DNA of 41,966 bases, from positions 69,745 through 111,710 of the forward strand of contig JAOACS010000010.1 in NCBI GenBank assembly GCA_026417655.1, read 5' to 3'. The stretch comes from Syntrophobacterales bacterium (GTDB lineage: Bacteria; Desulfobacterota; Syntrophobacteria; Syntrophobacterales; Thermodesulforhabdaceae). Position 1 is the stretch's first letter; each line of letters begins with the position of its first letter. Both the position numbers and the translations under genes were made by a program. The notes under the pieces were generated by a model, which saw only the letters and a program-made list of their open reading frames with translations, searched no databases and had not been told where the DNA came from. Positions 7,354 through 15,791 of this stretch are shown here, piece after piece.

Positions 7354-8729
7354 TGGGCCACCGCCTTCCTACTTTCTCGCATTACCATCTGGGCCACTCT
7401 CGCTGCAGCGCTACTAGCCTGGGCTACCGATTCTGGGATGTCAGCCGGCCCACGAGCACACCCACAAACAAAAATCCCTTCCCGCGTCGTATCAAAGGGT
7501 GCAAAGGGACGGGTCTTTATGAAGCCGAAGCTATCAAGCTCAACCCCAAGTTTCTCAACAAGCAAGGAAGCATCTTTAGATGGCAAACAGGCAGAGGCAA
7601 GAATAACAATATCAAATTCCTCCGATTGAACTCGTCTTGTCTTAGTATCCTCATACCATACCACAGGAAGCCCCTTCTTACCTTTTGTTATCTCGGCAAC
7701 CCTGCCTCGGATAAATCTGATCCCCATACTCTCAGCCTTAAGTCTATACTCTTCAAACCCCTTACCTACCGCACGAATATCCATGCCAAAGATCCAGGCC
7801 TCTACCTCACTGTCATGTTCCTTAGCAATAATGGCCTCCTTGATGGAATGCATACAACAGAATCCAGAACAATGAATACTATACCTTTTATCCCGAGATC
7901 CAACGCATTGCACAAAAGCCAATCGCTTTGCATGGGGAAGATGATCTGGGATACTTCTTTTTCCAACAAAATCAGAGGGACGATAGAGGTGCCCCGAAGT
8001 AGGTCCACTTGCCGAAAGAAGTCGCTCAAACTCAATAGCTGTTATAACATTGGGAACTTTCCCATAGCCGTATTCCGTAATATCTCTAGGATTCATAACC
8101 TCGTAGCCAGTAGCTAGAACAATAGCGTCAACCTTCCTTTGAATAATACGATCCTGCTGAAGGTAGTCTATAGCCTTAGCTTGGCATATCTTCTCGCAGA
8201 TACCACATTTTTTCACCTTAACATTGGATCCTTCCTCTCGAGCCCTGAGCCATGCAATATGACGGCAGGCGTTAGGATCGATAGTGTAGACCGAGGGTAT
8301 ACCCTGAGCAAAGTAACGGTAAATCGCCCTTCGTTCTCCAAGTCCTTCGTTATAGGAATCAGGAACTCTTGTAGGACACTTTTCAGCACAAGCACCACAT
8401 CCCGTACACTTACTCTCATCTACATATCGAGCCTTCTTGCGGATAGTCACCTCAAAGGCTCCCAAATCTCCTTCCACCTCTTCCACTTCGGAGTAAGCAA
8501 GGAGTTCAATTTTTGGATGTCGACCGACATCCATCAGCTTTGGTGCAAGAATTCAGATGGCGCAGTCGTTAGTAGGGAAGGTTTTGTCAAGCTGAGCCAT
8601 TTTTCCACCAATGGAAGGCAATCGCTCCACTAGATGAACATAGAATCCCATTTCCGCAAGATCTAATGAAGCTTGAATCCCTGCGATCCCTCCACCGATA
8701 ACCAAAATGTGACGTTCTACTTCATTCAT
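7350..8729 (-). CDS. hdrA: HdrA-like FAD/iron-sulfur protein, N-terminal-type half, selenoprotein (Sec59)
   Basis: Partner half of the split HdrA. ATG 8729 overlaps the HdrCB stop by ATGA. The frame passes an in-frame TGA at 8553-8555 and gives 459 residues. Before the TGA stand the FAD motif [13 protein letters not shown] (8-20) and [18 protein letters not shown]; after it come [16 protein letters not shown]. The TGA is residue 59 in TNDCAI-U-ILAPKL; the fused paralogue has [13 protein letters not shown] with Cys60. Further on are a ferredoxin motif ([12 protein letters not shown]), [15 protein letters not shown] and [10 protein letters not shown] perfect 7-bp hairpin with loop GGTC lies 20 bases after the TGA. 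HdrA is a known selenoprotein in some methanogens and Desulfobacterota, with Sec at this cysteine. Without recoding, the FAD motif would be separated from the rest of the protein. Confidence 0.9.
8515..8532 (-). promoter_or_regulatory. Candidate bacterial SECIS hairpin for HdrA Sec59
   Basis: Minus-strand GGATGTCGGTCGACATCC is a perfect 7-bp stem with tetraloop GGTC, beginning 20 bases after the TGA at 8553-8555. Position and loop G residues match known bacterial SECIS elements. Confidence 0.65.
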
Positions 8730-9895
8730 TTGTCTTGTATCTCCGTTACATGACGGGCTAGGAAGACATAAATGTCCTCAATTTGCAATTTCTTTGCTAC
8801 CCTATCCTCTGGTAGAGCTGCCCTGGCACAGTTCAGATGAATGTAACACTTAGGACAAGAAGTTATAAGGATTCCCCCCTCTTCGCTACCATCAAGCGCC
8901 ATAGTATCACTCGCTTCTTCAAGTCTATCAAACTGGATGCTTTTAGAGCAAGAAGAGCATTCAATCCAGGCGCTTGTGCCGCAGCAAAGAGCATTTTCTC
9001 TAGATCGCTCCATCTCCATCCGTTCCACTCCAGGCACAGCATCTAAAAGAATACGAGGTGAATCATAGATACCCTCCAAGCGCCCTAATCTACATGGGTC
9101 GTGATAGGTGACACGTTCTAATTCTTCCCCGTCTCTTGAAAGAAGCCTTTTCAGAAGATCGATCCTTTCCATGAAAAATTCTGATGCATAAATGACCTGG
9201 AAAGGTAGTTTACCCAATGCTTCAGTATAGTGATGTTTGAAGGTAATATATCCCTCAGGACAGGAAAAAATAACAACCTCTGCTCCAGAACGCCTTATAG
9301 CTTCAACATTCTTCTGGGCTAATTTAACGAAGGTTTCTTCCTCTCCCGTCCACAATGCATCATGTCCACAACAAACTTCACGATTGCTAACAACCGGCTC
9401 GATCCCCACAGCATTAAGCAAGGTAAGGATCGCCCTTGAAATATTAAGTGGACGAATTTGAAGGTATCGAAACATGGAACTGAAATAGGGGGCACAACCA
9501 ACGAAGTAAAAATATTCTCCCTGTCTTCTCACCCTCCATTGGGACGCCCAACCTACCCTATCCTGCAAAAAATCGCGTAATTGAAGTCTTGGGATGATAT
9601 GGAAAACCCCATGATGACTGGGTTCTGGGTAATAGCCGGCTTTTCTGGCTTCACTACGACATCTATTAACTATTTGAGGAATGTCTATGAGGGCTGGACA
9701 GCGAATACTACACCTTGCACAGGTGACACAACGCCAAATAATCCTATCTCTGGTTACCACATCCTCCCTATCAATAAGAAGCTGTTTAATAATCGATCGA
9801 GGAGAAAATTCCTCGTAGTGTCTTGCAACAGGACAACTCCCGGTACATACTCCACATTCCATACAGTAGGCGATCTGTTCATCTGTAATCTTCAT
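8726..9895 (-). CDS. HdrC-HdrB fusion (HdrD-like) iron-sulfur protein
   Basis: Heterodisulfide-reductase-type catalytic or electron-transfer subunit. The N-terminal HdrC part has two [4Fe-4S] motifs, [12 protein letters not shown] (11-22) and [12 protein letters not shown] (about 56-67). The HdrB part holds two CCG domains. The first has [22 protein letters not shown] and FSCPEGY, where the last motif lacks its second cysteine. The second has [19 protein letters not shown] and [11 protein letters not shown] and looks complete, so at least one non-cubane cluster site is intact. No transmembrane segment is visible, so this is a soluble protein. It is the only HdrBC-type subunit in an operon with two HdrA sets and two MvhDs. 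The disulfide or other substrate is unknown; in sulfate reducers the DsrC trisulfide has been proposed for related proteins. Confidence 0.88.
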   Translation of the reverse strand: MKITDEQIAYCMECGVCTGSCPVARHYEEFSPRSIIKQLLIDREDVVTRDRIIWRCVTCARCSIRCPALIDIPQIVNRCRSEARKAGYYPEPSHHGVFHIIPRLQLRDFLQDRVGWASQWRVRRQGEYFYFVGCAPYFSSMFRYLQIRPLNISRAILTLLNAVGIEPVVSNREVCCGHDALWTGEEETFVKLAQKNVEAIRRSGAEVVIFSCPEGYITFKHHYTEALGKLPFQVIYASEFFMERIDLLKRLLSRDGEELERVTYHDPCRLGRLEGIYDSPRILLDAVPGVERMEMERSRENALCCGTSAWIECSSCSKSIQFDRLEEASDTMALDGSEEGGILITSCPKCYIHLNCARAALPEDRVAKKLQIEDIYVFLARHVTEIQDK

Positions 9896-9933
9896 AACTT
9901 TCTGCTCTTATTTCTGAGTGTTCCAAACTAACC

Positions 9934-10386
9934 CTAGGAGATATTCTCTTTAGGAATAGCCTCCTCTTCCTCCTCTTCCTTGGGACATTCCTCTAGATTT
10001 TTATTAAGACACTCTACAAACCCACTTACTTCTCTTACAAATTTAGCTCCCTCTGAGGCAGAAACCCATCGAAGTCTGAGACGCTCGGGGTTCATCCCTA
10101 GTAGCTCCATTATCTCCCTTACCCTTTGAACCACCTTTCTAGCCTTTACATTACCATCCAGGTAATGACAGTCACCCATATGTCATCCAGAGACAAGGAC
10201 ACCGCTTGCACCCTGTTCAAAGGCCTTAAGTATAAACCCCTCGTTAACACGGCCTGAACACATGAGCCGGATAAGCCTTACATTGGGAGGATATTGCATA
10301 CGGGAGACCCCCGCCAGATCGGCTCCTGCATAGGCACACCAGTTACACACAAAGGCAACAATAAGTGGTTCACGTTGTAGTGACAT
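9934..10386 (-). CDS. mvhD: MvhD-type [2Fe-2S] subunit, selenoprotein (Sec68)
   Basis: Second MvhD-like electron carrier, 150 residues with Sec. ATG 10386 has AGAGGG five bases upstream and overlaps the fused hdrA by 17 bases. The in-frame TGA at 10183-10185 is residue 68 in GVLVSG-U-HMGDCHY. The other MvhD has GVLVGG-C-RLGDCHY with Cys at exactly position 68. Conversely, this protein keeps Cys17 ([13 protein letters not shown]), where the other has Sec17. The sequence runs on through [16 protein letters not shown] to an acidic tail. A 7-bp hairpin with loop TGGAT lies 15 bases after the TGA. Read as a stop, TGA would leave a 67-residue fragment without the GDCHY cysteine. The reciprocal substitution makes Sec decoding convincing for both. 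Confidence 0.87.
10149..10167 (-). promoter_or_regulatory. Candidate bacterial SECIS hairpin for MvhD Sec68
   Basis: Minus-strand CATTACCTGGATGGTAATG forms a 7-bp stem (CATTACC/GGTAATG) with a 5-base loop TGGAT, starting 15 bases after the TGA at 10183-10185. I see no comparable hairpin after the equivalent Cys68 codon of the other mvhD. Confidence 0.62.
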
Positions 10387-13300
10387 TTAACCCTCTTATG
10401 TCTAGCTCTCTAGTTTCACCCTCAAAATCACCCGTAAGACTTTCTATCATTGCTAAGATATGTTTGTCCCTGAAATGAGCAAGCGATGCGGCACCGGTAG
10501 GACAAGCCACATTGCAGGCGCCACAGCCTGTGCAGAGAGCTGGATCGACCTCAGCTCTAATCCCCTTTCCCTCTGTCCGACGGTCAATTACCTTAATAGC
10601 TCCAAAACTGCAGGCTTTTTCGCATTCACCACAACCTCGACACAGAAAGGGATCAACAGTTGTTACCATCGCATCCGAAAACATTCTCTTCCGTGAAAGA
10701 ATCGAAACAGCTCTTGCTACCGCTCCCTTAGCCTGAACTACAGATTCATAGGAGAACTTGGGTCCGTGAGCAAGCCCACATATAAAGAAACCGGGAACCG
10801 TAAAGTCCAAAGGTCTTAATTTTATATGGGCTTCAAGGAAAAATCCATGCTCATCAAGGGGAAGCCTCAGTCGTTCAGCAAGTTCTTTTTGATCCTCCTG
10901 AGGTCGGATAGCAGCGGTAAGGACTAATAGATCCGTCGGAAGAGATAAAAGCATCCCTGTTATTGGATCTCTTAACTGAACACTGAGAGTGCCTCTCGAA
11001 TCCACAACAACTTGGGGTTTACTTCCTAATTCATACCTAACAAAGCGAATCCCCTTTATACGAGCCTCTCTGTAATACCGTTCCCTAAAGCCAAAGGTTC
11101 TAATGTCACGATAGAGTATTGTTATATTGAGACTTGGATTTATTTCTTTACATCTCAAGGCGTTTTTTATAGCCATGGTACAACATATACGGGAACAGTA
11201 CAACCTTCTTGGCTCCCTCGAGCCCACGCACTGGATCATCACAAGGTGCATAGCTTCTTTTATTTTCTCAGGCTCAGAATTAATAATCTTTTCAAGAGAC
11301 AGCTGGGTCACAACGGAATCGTGCTGTCCATACAGATACTCCGAAGGTTTGAATTCGGTTCCTCCAGTGGCCACAATAATAGCTCCCACGTGAGCACTCT
11401 CATTCCCCCAAGGAGTTCTTATTATGGCCGTAAAACGTCCACAGGCCCCCTTTATTTCCGCCACTTCAGAATTGAGAAAAATTCGAATTCGAGGATCCGA
11501 TTCAACGGCTTGGATCAATTCTTGGGTGTATTGGGCCACGGGAAACCCACTCTCTGTTTGATAGATATGTTTAGCGATACCTCCAAGGCTATCGGTCTTT
11601 TCAACTAGTATAACCTCAAACCCCTGACGAGAGATCTCTTGGGCCGCTGTAAGACCCGCAAGTCCCCCCCCTATAACCAACCCACGCTGGCTTACCTCAT
11701 AGGAACTATCGTAAAGAGGTTCAAGAAGTCTAGCTCTCGCAACAGACATCCTCACAACCTCTTTAGCCTTCTGGGTGGCCCTCTCGGGCTCCTGTTGGTG
11801 AACCCAAGCAACATGTTCCCGAATATTTGCCTGCTCGAAGAGATAAGGGTTAAGTCCTGCCTCCTTTAAGGTATTACGGAACAAGGGTTCATGTGTTCTG
11901 GGGGTGCATGAAGCAACTACTAGACGGTTAAGTTTATACTCTTCAATGACTCGTTTAATCTCCATTTGCTGATCCGATGAACAGGCGAACATACAGTTTA
12001 CAGCATAAACCACATTGGGAAGAGTAGCAGCATATTCCGCTACAGCTTTAACATCCACTACTCCCGCTATATTAATTCCACAGTGGCACACAAAAACCCC
12101 TATTCTTGGCTCCTCTCCCAAAACGTTTCTTTCGGGGATCTGGGTTGGAACGGGAACCATTGTGTTTCTTGCTGGGGCAAGAAATGCCATTGCCTCTTCT
12201 GCCGCACTACTTCCTTGTTGGACGCTATCGGGAATGTCCTTTGGTTCCTGAATCGCTCCACAGACAAACACCCCCGGTCTGGAAGTTCTTGTCAGATGGA
12301 ACTGATCCGTCTCAATAAAACCGTGGGGAGTTACGGAAAGTCCAAGGATGTTTGCCGCATCAATTGCAGTGGGATTTGGACATAAACCAATAGAAAGAAC
12401 TATCATGTCAAAGGGCTCGGTGACGAATTTCTGATCCTCCGTAACATAGGTAACCTCTAATCGTTTCCCGCTAACATCTGGAACAATGCGGGACACCCTA
12501 CTTCTAACATACCTTACACCGTATTCGCTCTTGGCTCTATCAATAAAGGCATCAAACCCCTTTCCATGGGCCCTCATATCTATGTAGAAAATGGTTGTAT
12601 CTACAGATAGATCGTGCTCCTTGGTAACCATAGCCTGCTTAGTGGCATACATACAGCAAACGGAGGAACAATATTCCACTCCATTCATGAGATCTCGAGA
12701 ACCAACACATTGAATCCAAGCAATACTCTGGGGCTCTTCTCGATCTGAGGGTCGAAGGATATGTCCCTCAAAGGGACCAGCAGCAGAAGATATACGTTCA
12801 TACTCAATGGCAGTAATAACATTAGGCCAACGTCCGTAACCTAGCTCCTCCATAACTCGTGGATTAAAGGGCGAATATCCCCCCGCTAGAATAATGGCTC
12901 CACTCGGAACGGTAACGAAAAGATCCTTCTGATCGTAATCAATGGCCTTTTTGTGACATATTTTCTGGCAAATCCCGCACTTCCCTTTGGTAAACATTCG
13001 ACAGTGTTTTTGGTCTATAGTATAAATAAGGGGAACTGCCTGGGGGAAAGGAACGTAAATAGCCTTCCTATATCTTAGATTGAAATTGAATTCATCTAGA
13101 ACCTTAGTAGGACATTTAGTAGCACATATACCACAGCCTACACACTTTTCTTCATCTACATAACGGGCCTTCTTCCTTATGGTAACTTCAAATCGACCCG
13201 GTTCTCCCGAGACTGAAGCAAGCTCACTGTAGGCGAATATCTCAATATTTGGGTGGTTTGCCAGCTCCACCAGCTTAGGTCCCATCATGCAGGAAGAGCA

Positions 13301-13468
13301 GTCATTAGTAGGAAAGGTCTTATCAAGTTTTGCCATTACCCCTCCCACACTGGGATCCGACTCTATAAGATAGACCTTAAAGCCGGAGTTAGCCAAATCC
13401 AGAGCAGCCTGAATACCAGATATACCCCCACCAATGACAGTCACCGCACCTATGAGATGACTTGACAT
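10370..13468 (-). CDS. hdrA: Fused double HdrA (HdrA-HdrA), FAD and iron-sulfur clusters
   Basis: A 1032-residue HdrA fusion, about 1.5 times the usual length or more. Residues 1-450 match the separate N-half gene: FAD motif [14 protein letters not shown] (9-22), TNDCSSC with Cys60, ferredoxin [12 protein letters not shown] (109-120), [15 protein letters not shown] (163-177) and WIQCVGSRD. Residues 456-1032 are a canonical Hdr[15 protein letters not shown] (456-469), [12 protein letters not shown] (521), a second FAD motif [12 protein letters not shown] (599-610) and two C-terminal clusters ([11 protein letters not shown] at 943, [11 protein letters not shown] at 979). It heads the operon; AGGAG lies eight bases before ATG 13468. 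It likely forms the core of a flavin-based electron-bifurcating complex with MvhD and HdrCB. All cysteines are normal here, unlike its split paralogue. Confidence 0.92.
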   Translation of the reverse strand: MSSHLIGAVTVIGGGISGIQAALDLANSGFKVYLIESDPSVGGVMAKLDKTFPTNDCSSCMMGPKLVELANHPNIEIFAYSELASVSGEPGRFEVTIRKKARYVDEEKCVGCGICATKCPTKVLDEFNFNLRYRKAIYVPFPQAVPLIYTIDQKHCRMFTKGKCGICQKICHKKAIDYDQKDLFVTVPSGAIILAGGYSPFNPRVMEELGYGRWPNVITAIEYERISSAAGPFEGHILRPSDREEPQSIAWIQCVGSRDLMNGVEYCSSVCCMYATKQAMVTKEHDLSVDTTIFYIDMRAHGKGFDAFIDRAKSEYGVRYVRSRVSRIVPDVSGKRLEVTYVTEDQKFVTEPFDMIVLSIGLCPNPTAIDAANILGLSVTPHGFIETDQFHLTRTSRPGVFVCGAIQEPKDIPDSVQQGSSAAEEAMAFLAPARNTMVPVPTQIPERNVLGEEPRIGVFVCHCGINIAGVVDVKAVAEYAATLPNVVYAVNCMFACSSDQQMEIKRVIEEYKLNRLVVASCTPRTHEPLFRNTLKEAGLNPYLFEQANIREHVAWVHQQEPERATQKAKEVVRMSVARARLLEPLYDSSYEVSQRGLVIGGGLAGLTAAQEISRQGFEVILVEKTDSLGGIAKHIYQTESGFPVAQYTQELIQAVESDPRIRIFLNSEVAEIKGACGRFTAIIRTPWGNESAHVGAIIVATGGTEFKPSEYLYGQHDSVVTQLSLEKIINSEPEKIKEAMHLVMIQCVGSREPRRLYCSRICCTMAIKNALRCKEINPSLNITILYRDIRTFGFRERYYREARIKGIRFVRYELGSKPQVVVDSRGTLSVQLRDPITGMLLSLPTDLLVLTAAIRPQEDQKELAERLRLPLDEHGFFLEAHIKLRPLDFTVPGFFICGLAHGPKFSYESVVQAKGAVARAVSILSRKRMFSDAMVTTVDPFLCRGCGECEKACSFGAIKVIDRRTEGKGIRAEVDPALCTGCGACNVACPTGAASLAHFRDKHILAMIESLTGDFEGETRELDIRGLNVTTT

Positions 13469-13498
13469 ATATATCTCTCCTGAATTTATAAACTACTT

Positions 13499-13554
13499 TT
13501 AACCCCCTCCAAGGATGTCAAATTTTGTTTATTAACCCCCAAACGAAATGTCAA
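13499..13554 (-). promoter_or_regulatory. Direct repeat and promoter-like region upstream of the hdr operon
   Basis: On the minus strand two 23-base units share TTGACAT, then seven variable bases, then GGGGGTTAA (13532-13554 and 13499-13521). They are exactly 33 bases apart, about three helical turns, 31 bases before the ATG at the nearer edge. The distal unit could also be a -35 (TTGACA) with TAAACA 17 bases further on. The shape suggests two operators for one regulator on one face of the DNA. Regulator unknown. Confidence 0.45.
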
Positions 13555-13756
13555 GTATGAATAAGGGCATTTCAAAATTTGATAAATTAGGTTCAGACAG
13601 AGGAATAGATAGAGCGTATTAAGCTTCGGGGTGGACCATATAAGAGATAGGTTGAAATGTCTAATGGACTGCAAAAAAAACGATTGACAGAGTTATCTAG
13701 TGTATGATTTCACGTAATGGGGAAAGTTAAAAACTTCTCTATCTTGGGGGATAAAA

Positions 13757-14017
13757 ATGCATGAGGAAAGGCATAATCACAGCCATCACCATCATGATCA
13801 CGAAGTGGGTCACGATGGGGAGAAGCTTCTAAAGCGTATAATCCATTGGAAACGTCACAATGAAGATCATCTTGAAAGCTATAGGGAGTGGGCCAAGAAA
13901 GCAGAATCTATGGGTTATGGGGAGGTAAAGGAGCTCTTAAACGAGATATGCTATAAGGCAGAGGAGCAGAATGGCCTCTTCGACAGGATAATAAAAATAA
14001 TAGAATCTAAGTTATAA
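13757..14017 (+). CDS. Small histidine-rich protein
   Basis: An 86-residue soluble protein of unknown function. Residues 1-20 hold an unusually dense histidine tract (EERHNHSHHHHDHEVGHD) that should bind Ni, Zn, Co or Cu. The rest is predicted helical and charged (IIHWKRHNEDHLESYREWAK, then EVKELLNEICYKAEEQNG), like a small helical bundle. ATG 13757 is preceded by GGGGGA at eight bases' distance. It lies 129 bases before the RsbRD-N gene and the dsrMKJOP operon, in the same direction. His-tract proteins are often metal-storage or metal-delivery factors, but that is inference. No TGA-recoded or membrane segment is present. Confidence 0.8.
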   Translation: MHEERHNHSHHHHDHEVGHDGEKLLKRIIHWKRHNEDHLESYREWAKKAESMGYGEVKELLNEICYKAEEQNGLFDRIIKIIESKL

Positions 14018-14146
14018 AGTAGGAAAATCTGGATGTGCTTATAGGAACAAATTATCTTGACCTATATTAACCTAAGGTGGTAGAGAAAAAAGGGAATTAA
14101 AATGGGCGAGATCAATAGTTAATTTAAATGCTATGGCGATGAGCAG

Positions 14147-14665
14147 ATGAGATGGGTTGATACGTTAGAGCGCAATAAACAGAAAGTTATTGAAACCTGG
14201 TTTCAGAAAATAATCGAGACCTATCCTGAAGAAACCGCAAAATTCCTAAAGGCCCAGAAAAACCCCTTTCTAAATCCCGTAGGTGGAGCAATTCGAGAAG
14301 GGCTAGAAGGTATTGTGAATTGGATCATTTCCGGTGGAAAATCCGAGGAGGTAATACCCTTTTTAGATAGAATAATTCGTATTAGAGCCATTCAGGAATT
14401 TAAGCCTTCAGAAGCTCTTCAGTTTATAATCGAGCTAAAGGTGATAATAAGAAATATATGTTCCCAGGAGTCTTCAGTCGGTTTAGAAGCCGTCGATGCC
14501 TTGGTGGACAAGCTTCTTATGGAAAGCTTTGACGTTTTTTCTAAGTGTCGTGAAGATCTTTATGAGATTCGAGTTCAGGAGATAAAAGATAAAACATTTA
14601 GGCTTCTTCAAAGGGCAGGGGTTTTATACGAAATATCACCAGAGTCAGAACAAAGAGATCGATAA
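14147..14665 (+). CDS. RsbRD N-terminal-domain protein, dsr-associated
   Basis: A 172-residue helical protein resembling the RsbT co-antagonist RsbRD N-terminal (non-heme-globin-like) domain. Marks are WVDTLERNKQKVIETWFQKIIETYP at the start (a domain-typical W..L...K..V...W..), FLNPVGGAIREGLEGIVNWI, and IIRIRAIQEFKPSEALQFI. The STAS domain that completes RsbR proteins is absent. Genes of this type commonly stand directly ahead of dsrM in sulfate reducers, as here (81 bases). The role is unknown; it may sense redox state or help regulate or assemble the Dsr complex. The ribosome site is weak, with only GAGCAG near ATG 14147. Assignment is by sequence pattern and conserved context. Confidence 0.82.
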   Translation: MRWVDTLERNKQKVIETWFQKIIETYPEETAKFLKAQKNPFLNPVGGAIREGLEGIVNWIISGGKSEEVIPFLDRIIRIRAIQEFKPSEALQFIIELKVIIRNICSQESSVGLEAVDALVDKLLMESFDVFSKCREDLYEIRVQEIKDKTFRLLQRAGVLYEISPESEQRDR

Positions 14666-14746
14666 AGTAGAGTTGCAATAGGTCAGGTGTAGTTTAGTAA
14701 TATAAGCTTAAGTTAAACTTTCATTTAAAGAGCGAGGTGAGACGTT

Positions 14747-15772
14747 ATGGGAATGAAGTTTGCTCTAGGTGTTGTGTTAGGCCTGGCTCTTGCGGCAATT
14801 GTCGGGGTGAAGGTGTTAGGGCTTCAGTATGTATTTGGAGTTGTTATTCCCTATGCGGCGTTAGGTACCTTTCTAATAGGCTTTATTTACAGGATCATAG
14901 ACTGGGCCCGATCACCTGTACCTTTTAGAATTCCGACCACCGCAGGGCAACAGTACACATCTTTAACATGGATTAAGCCATCCAAATTCGACAGTCCCTA
15001 TACTAAATTAGGGGTTGTTGGGCGTATGGCTCTTGAGATCCTGCTATTCCGATCTCTTTTCCGAAATACCAAAATGCAACTTAGAGAGGGTGGAAAGTTA
15101 ACCTATCATTGGGAAAAATGGCTTTGGTTAGCTGCTTTGGCTTTTCATTACTCATTTCTAATTATTTTCCTGAGGCATTTTAGATTTTTTGCCGATCCAG
15201 TTCCCGGGATTATCCAATGGCTTGAGAATGCTGATACCTTCTTTGAAATGGGTCTTCCGGGGATTCTACTTTCCGATTTTGTCCTGGTAGTTGCTGCTAC
15301 CTATCTCTTTATAAGAAGGGTAGTAATCCCACAGGTCAAGTATGTATCCCTTCCGGCCGACTATTTTGTGCTGTTCCTTATACTAGCCATTGCCATTACT
15401 GGAATGCTCATGCGCTATATATGGAGAGTGGACATTGTGTCCATAAAACAATTGACGATGGGATTAGTAACATTCCATCCCACAGTTCCTAAAGGGATTA
15501 GTGTTCTTTTCTTTGTTCATCTATTTTTAGTAAGTATCCTCTTCGCTTACTTTCCTTTTAGTAAGCTTGTCCATATGGGGGGAATATTCCTAAGTCCGAC
15601 AAGAAACCTTCCCAACAATAGTCGAATGGTGCTCCACGTCAATCCATGGGATTATCCTGTAAAGGTGCATACCTACGAGGAATATGAGGAAGAGTTCCGA
15701 GAAAAGATGGTAGAAGCAGGGCTTCCTGTGGAAAAACCCCTGGAAGGGATGGAAGAAGATAAAGCTGAGTAA
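14747..15772 (+). CDS. dsrM: DsrM, membrane subunit of the DsrMKJOP complex
   Basis: Cytochrome-b-type membrane subunit, related to NarI, which exchanges electrons with the menaquinone pool and passes them to DsrK. The 341 residues start with a membrane helix (ALGVVLGLALAAIVGVKVLG) and include several more (WLWLAALAFHYSFLIIFLRH, ILLSDFVLVVAATYLFI, YFVLFLILAIAITGMLM, VLFFVHLFLVSILFAYFPF). Histidines inside the helices are candidate heme b ligands. The conserved tail segment FSKLVHMGGIFLSPTRNLPNNSR is typical of DsrM. GAGGTGAG five bases before ATG 14747 supports the start. dsrK follows after 19 bases. Assignment is firm because all five subunits occur in order. Confidence 0.95.
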   Translation: MGMKFALGVVLGLALAAIVGVKVLGLQYVFGVVIPYAALGTFLIGFIYRIIDWARSPVPFRIPTTAGQQYTSLTWIKPSKFDSPYTKLGVVGRMALEILLFRSLFRNTKMQLREGGKLTYHWEKWLWLAALAFHYSFLIIFLRHFRFFADPVPGIIQWLENADTFFEMGLPGILLSDFVLVVAATYLFIRRVVIPQVKYVSLPADYFVLFLILAIAITGMLMRYIWRVDIVSIKQLTMGLVTFHPTVPKGISVLFFVHLFLVSILFAYFPFSKLVHMGGIFLSPTRNLPNNSRMVLHVNPWDYPVKVHTYEEYEEEFREKMVEAGLPVEKPLEGMEEDKAE

Positions 15773-15791
15773 CAACAAGGAGTGAGGAGAT

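Noticed and set aside
7242-8117. 291-codon open frame on the plus strand opposite hdrA
   Set aside because: It lies fully antisense to a gene with clear motifs; its own protein has no recognisable domain and low-complexity content, and it has no ribosome site.
5126-10386. Interpretation of the three interrupted genes as pseudogenes
   Set aside because: Every interruption is TGA, every one is at a conserved Cys, each is followed by a suitable hairpin, and the frame is otherwise intact on both sides.
13486-13674. 62-codon open frame on the minus strand upstream of the hdr operon
   Set aside because: It overlaps the repeat and promoter region, lacks a ribosome site and family resemblance.
13684-13708. 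TTGACA and TATGAT ahead of the His-rich gene
   Set aside because: Both boxes match well but are only 13 bases apart, too close for a normal sigma-70 promoter.
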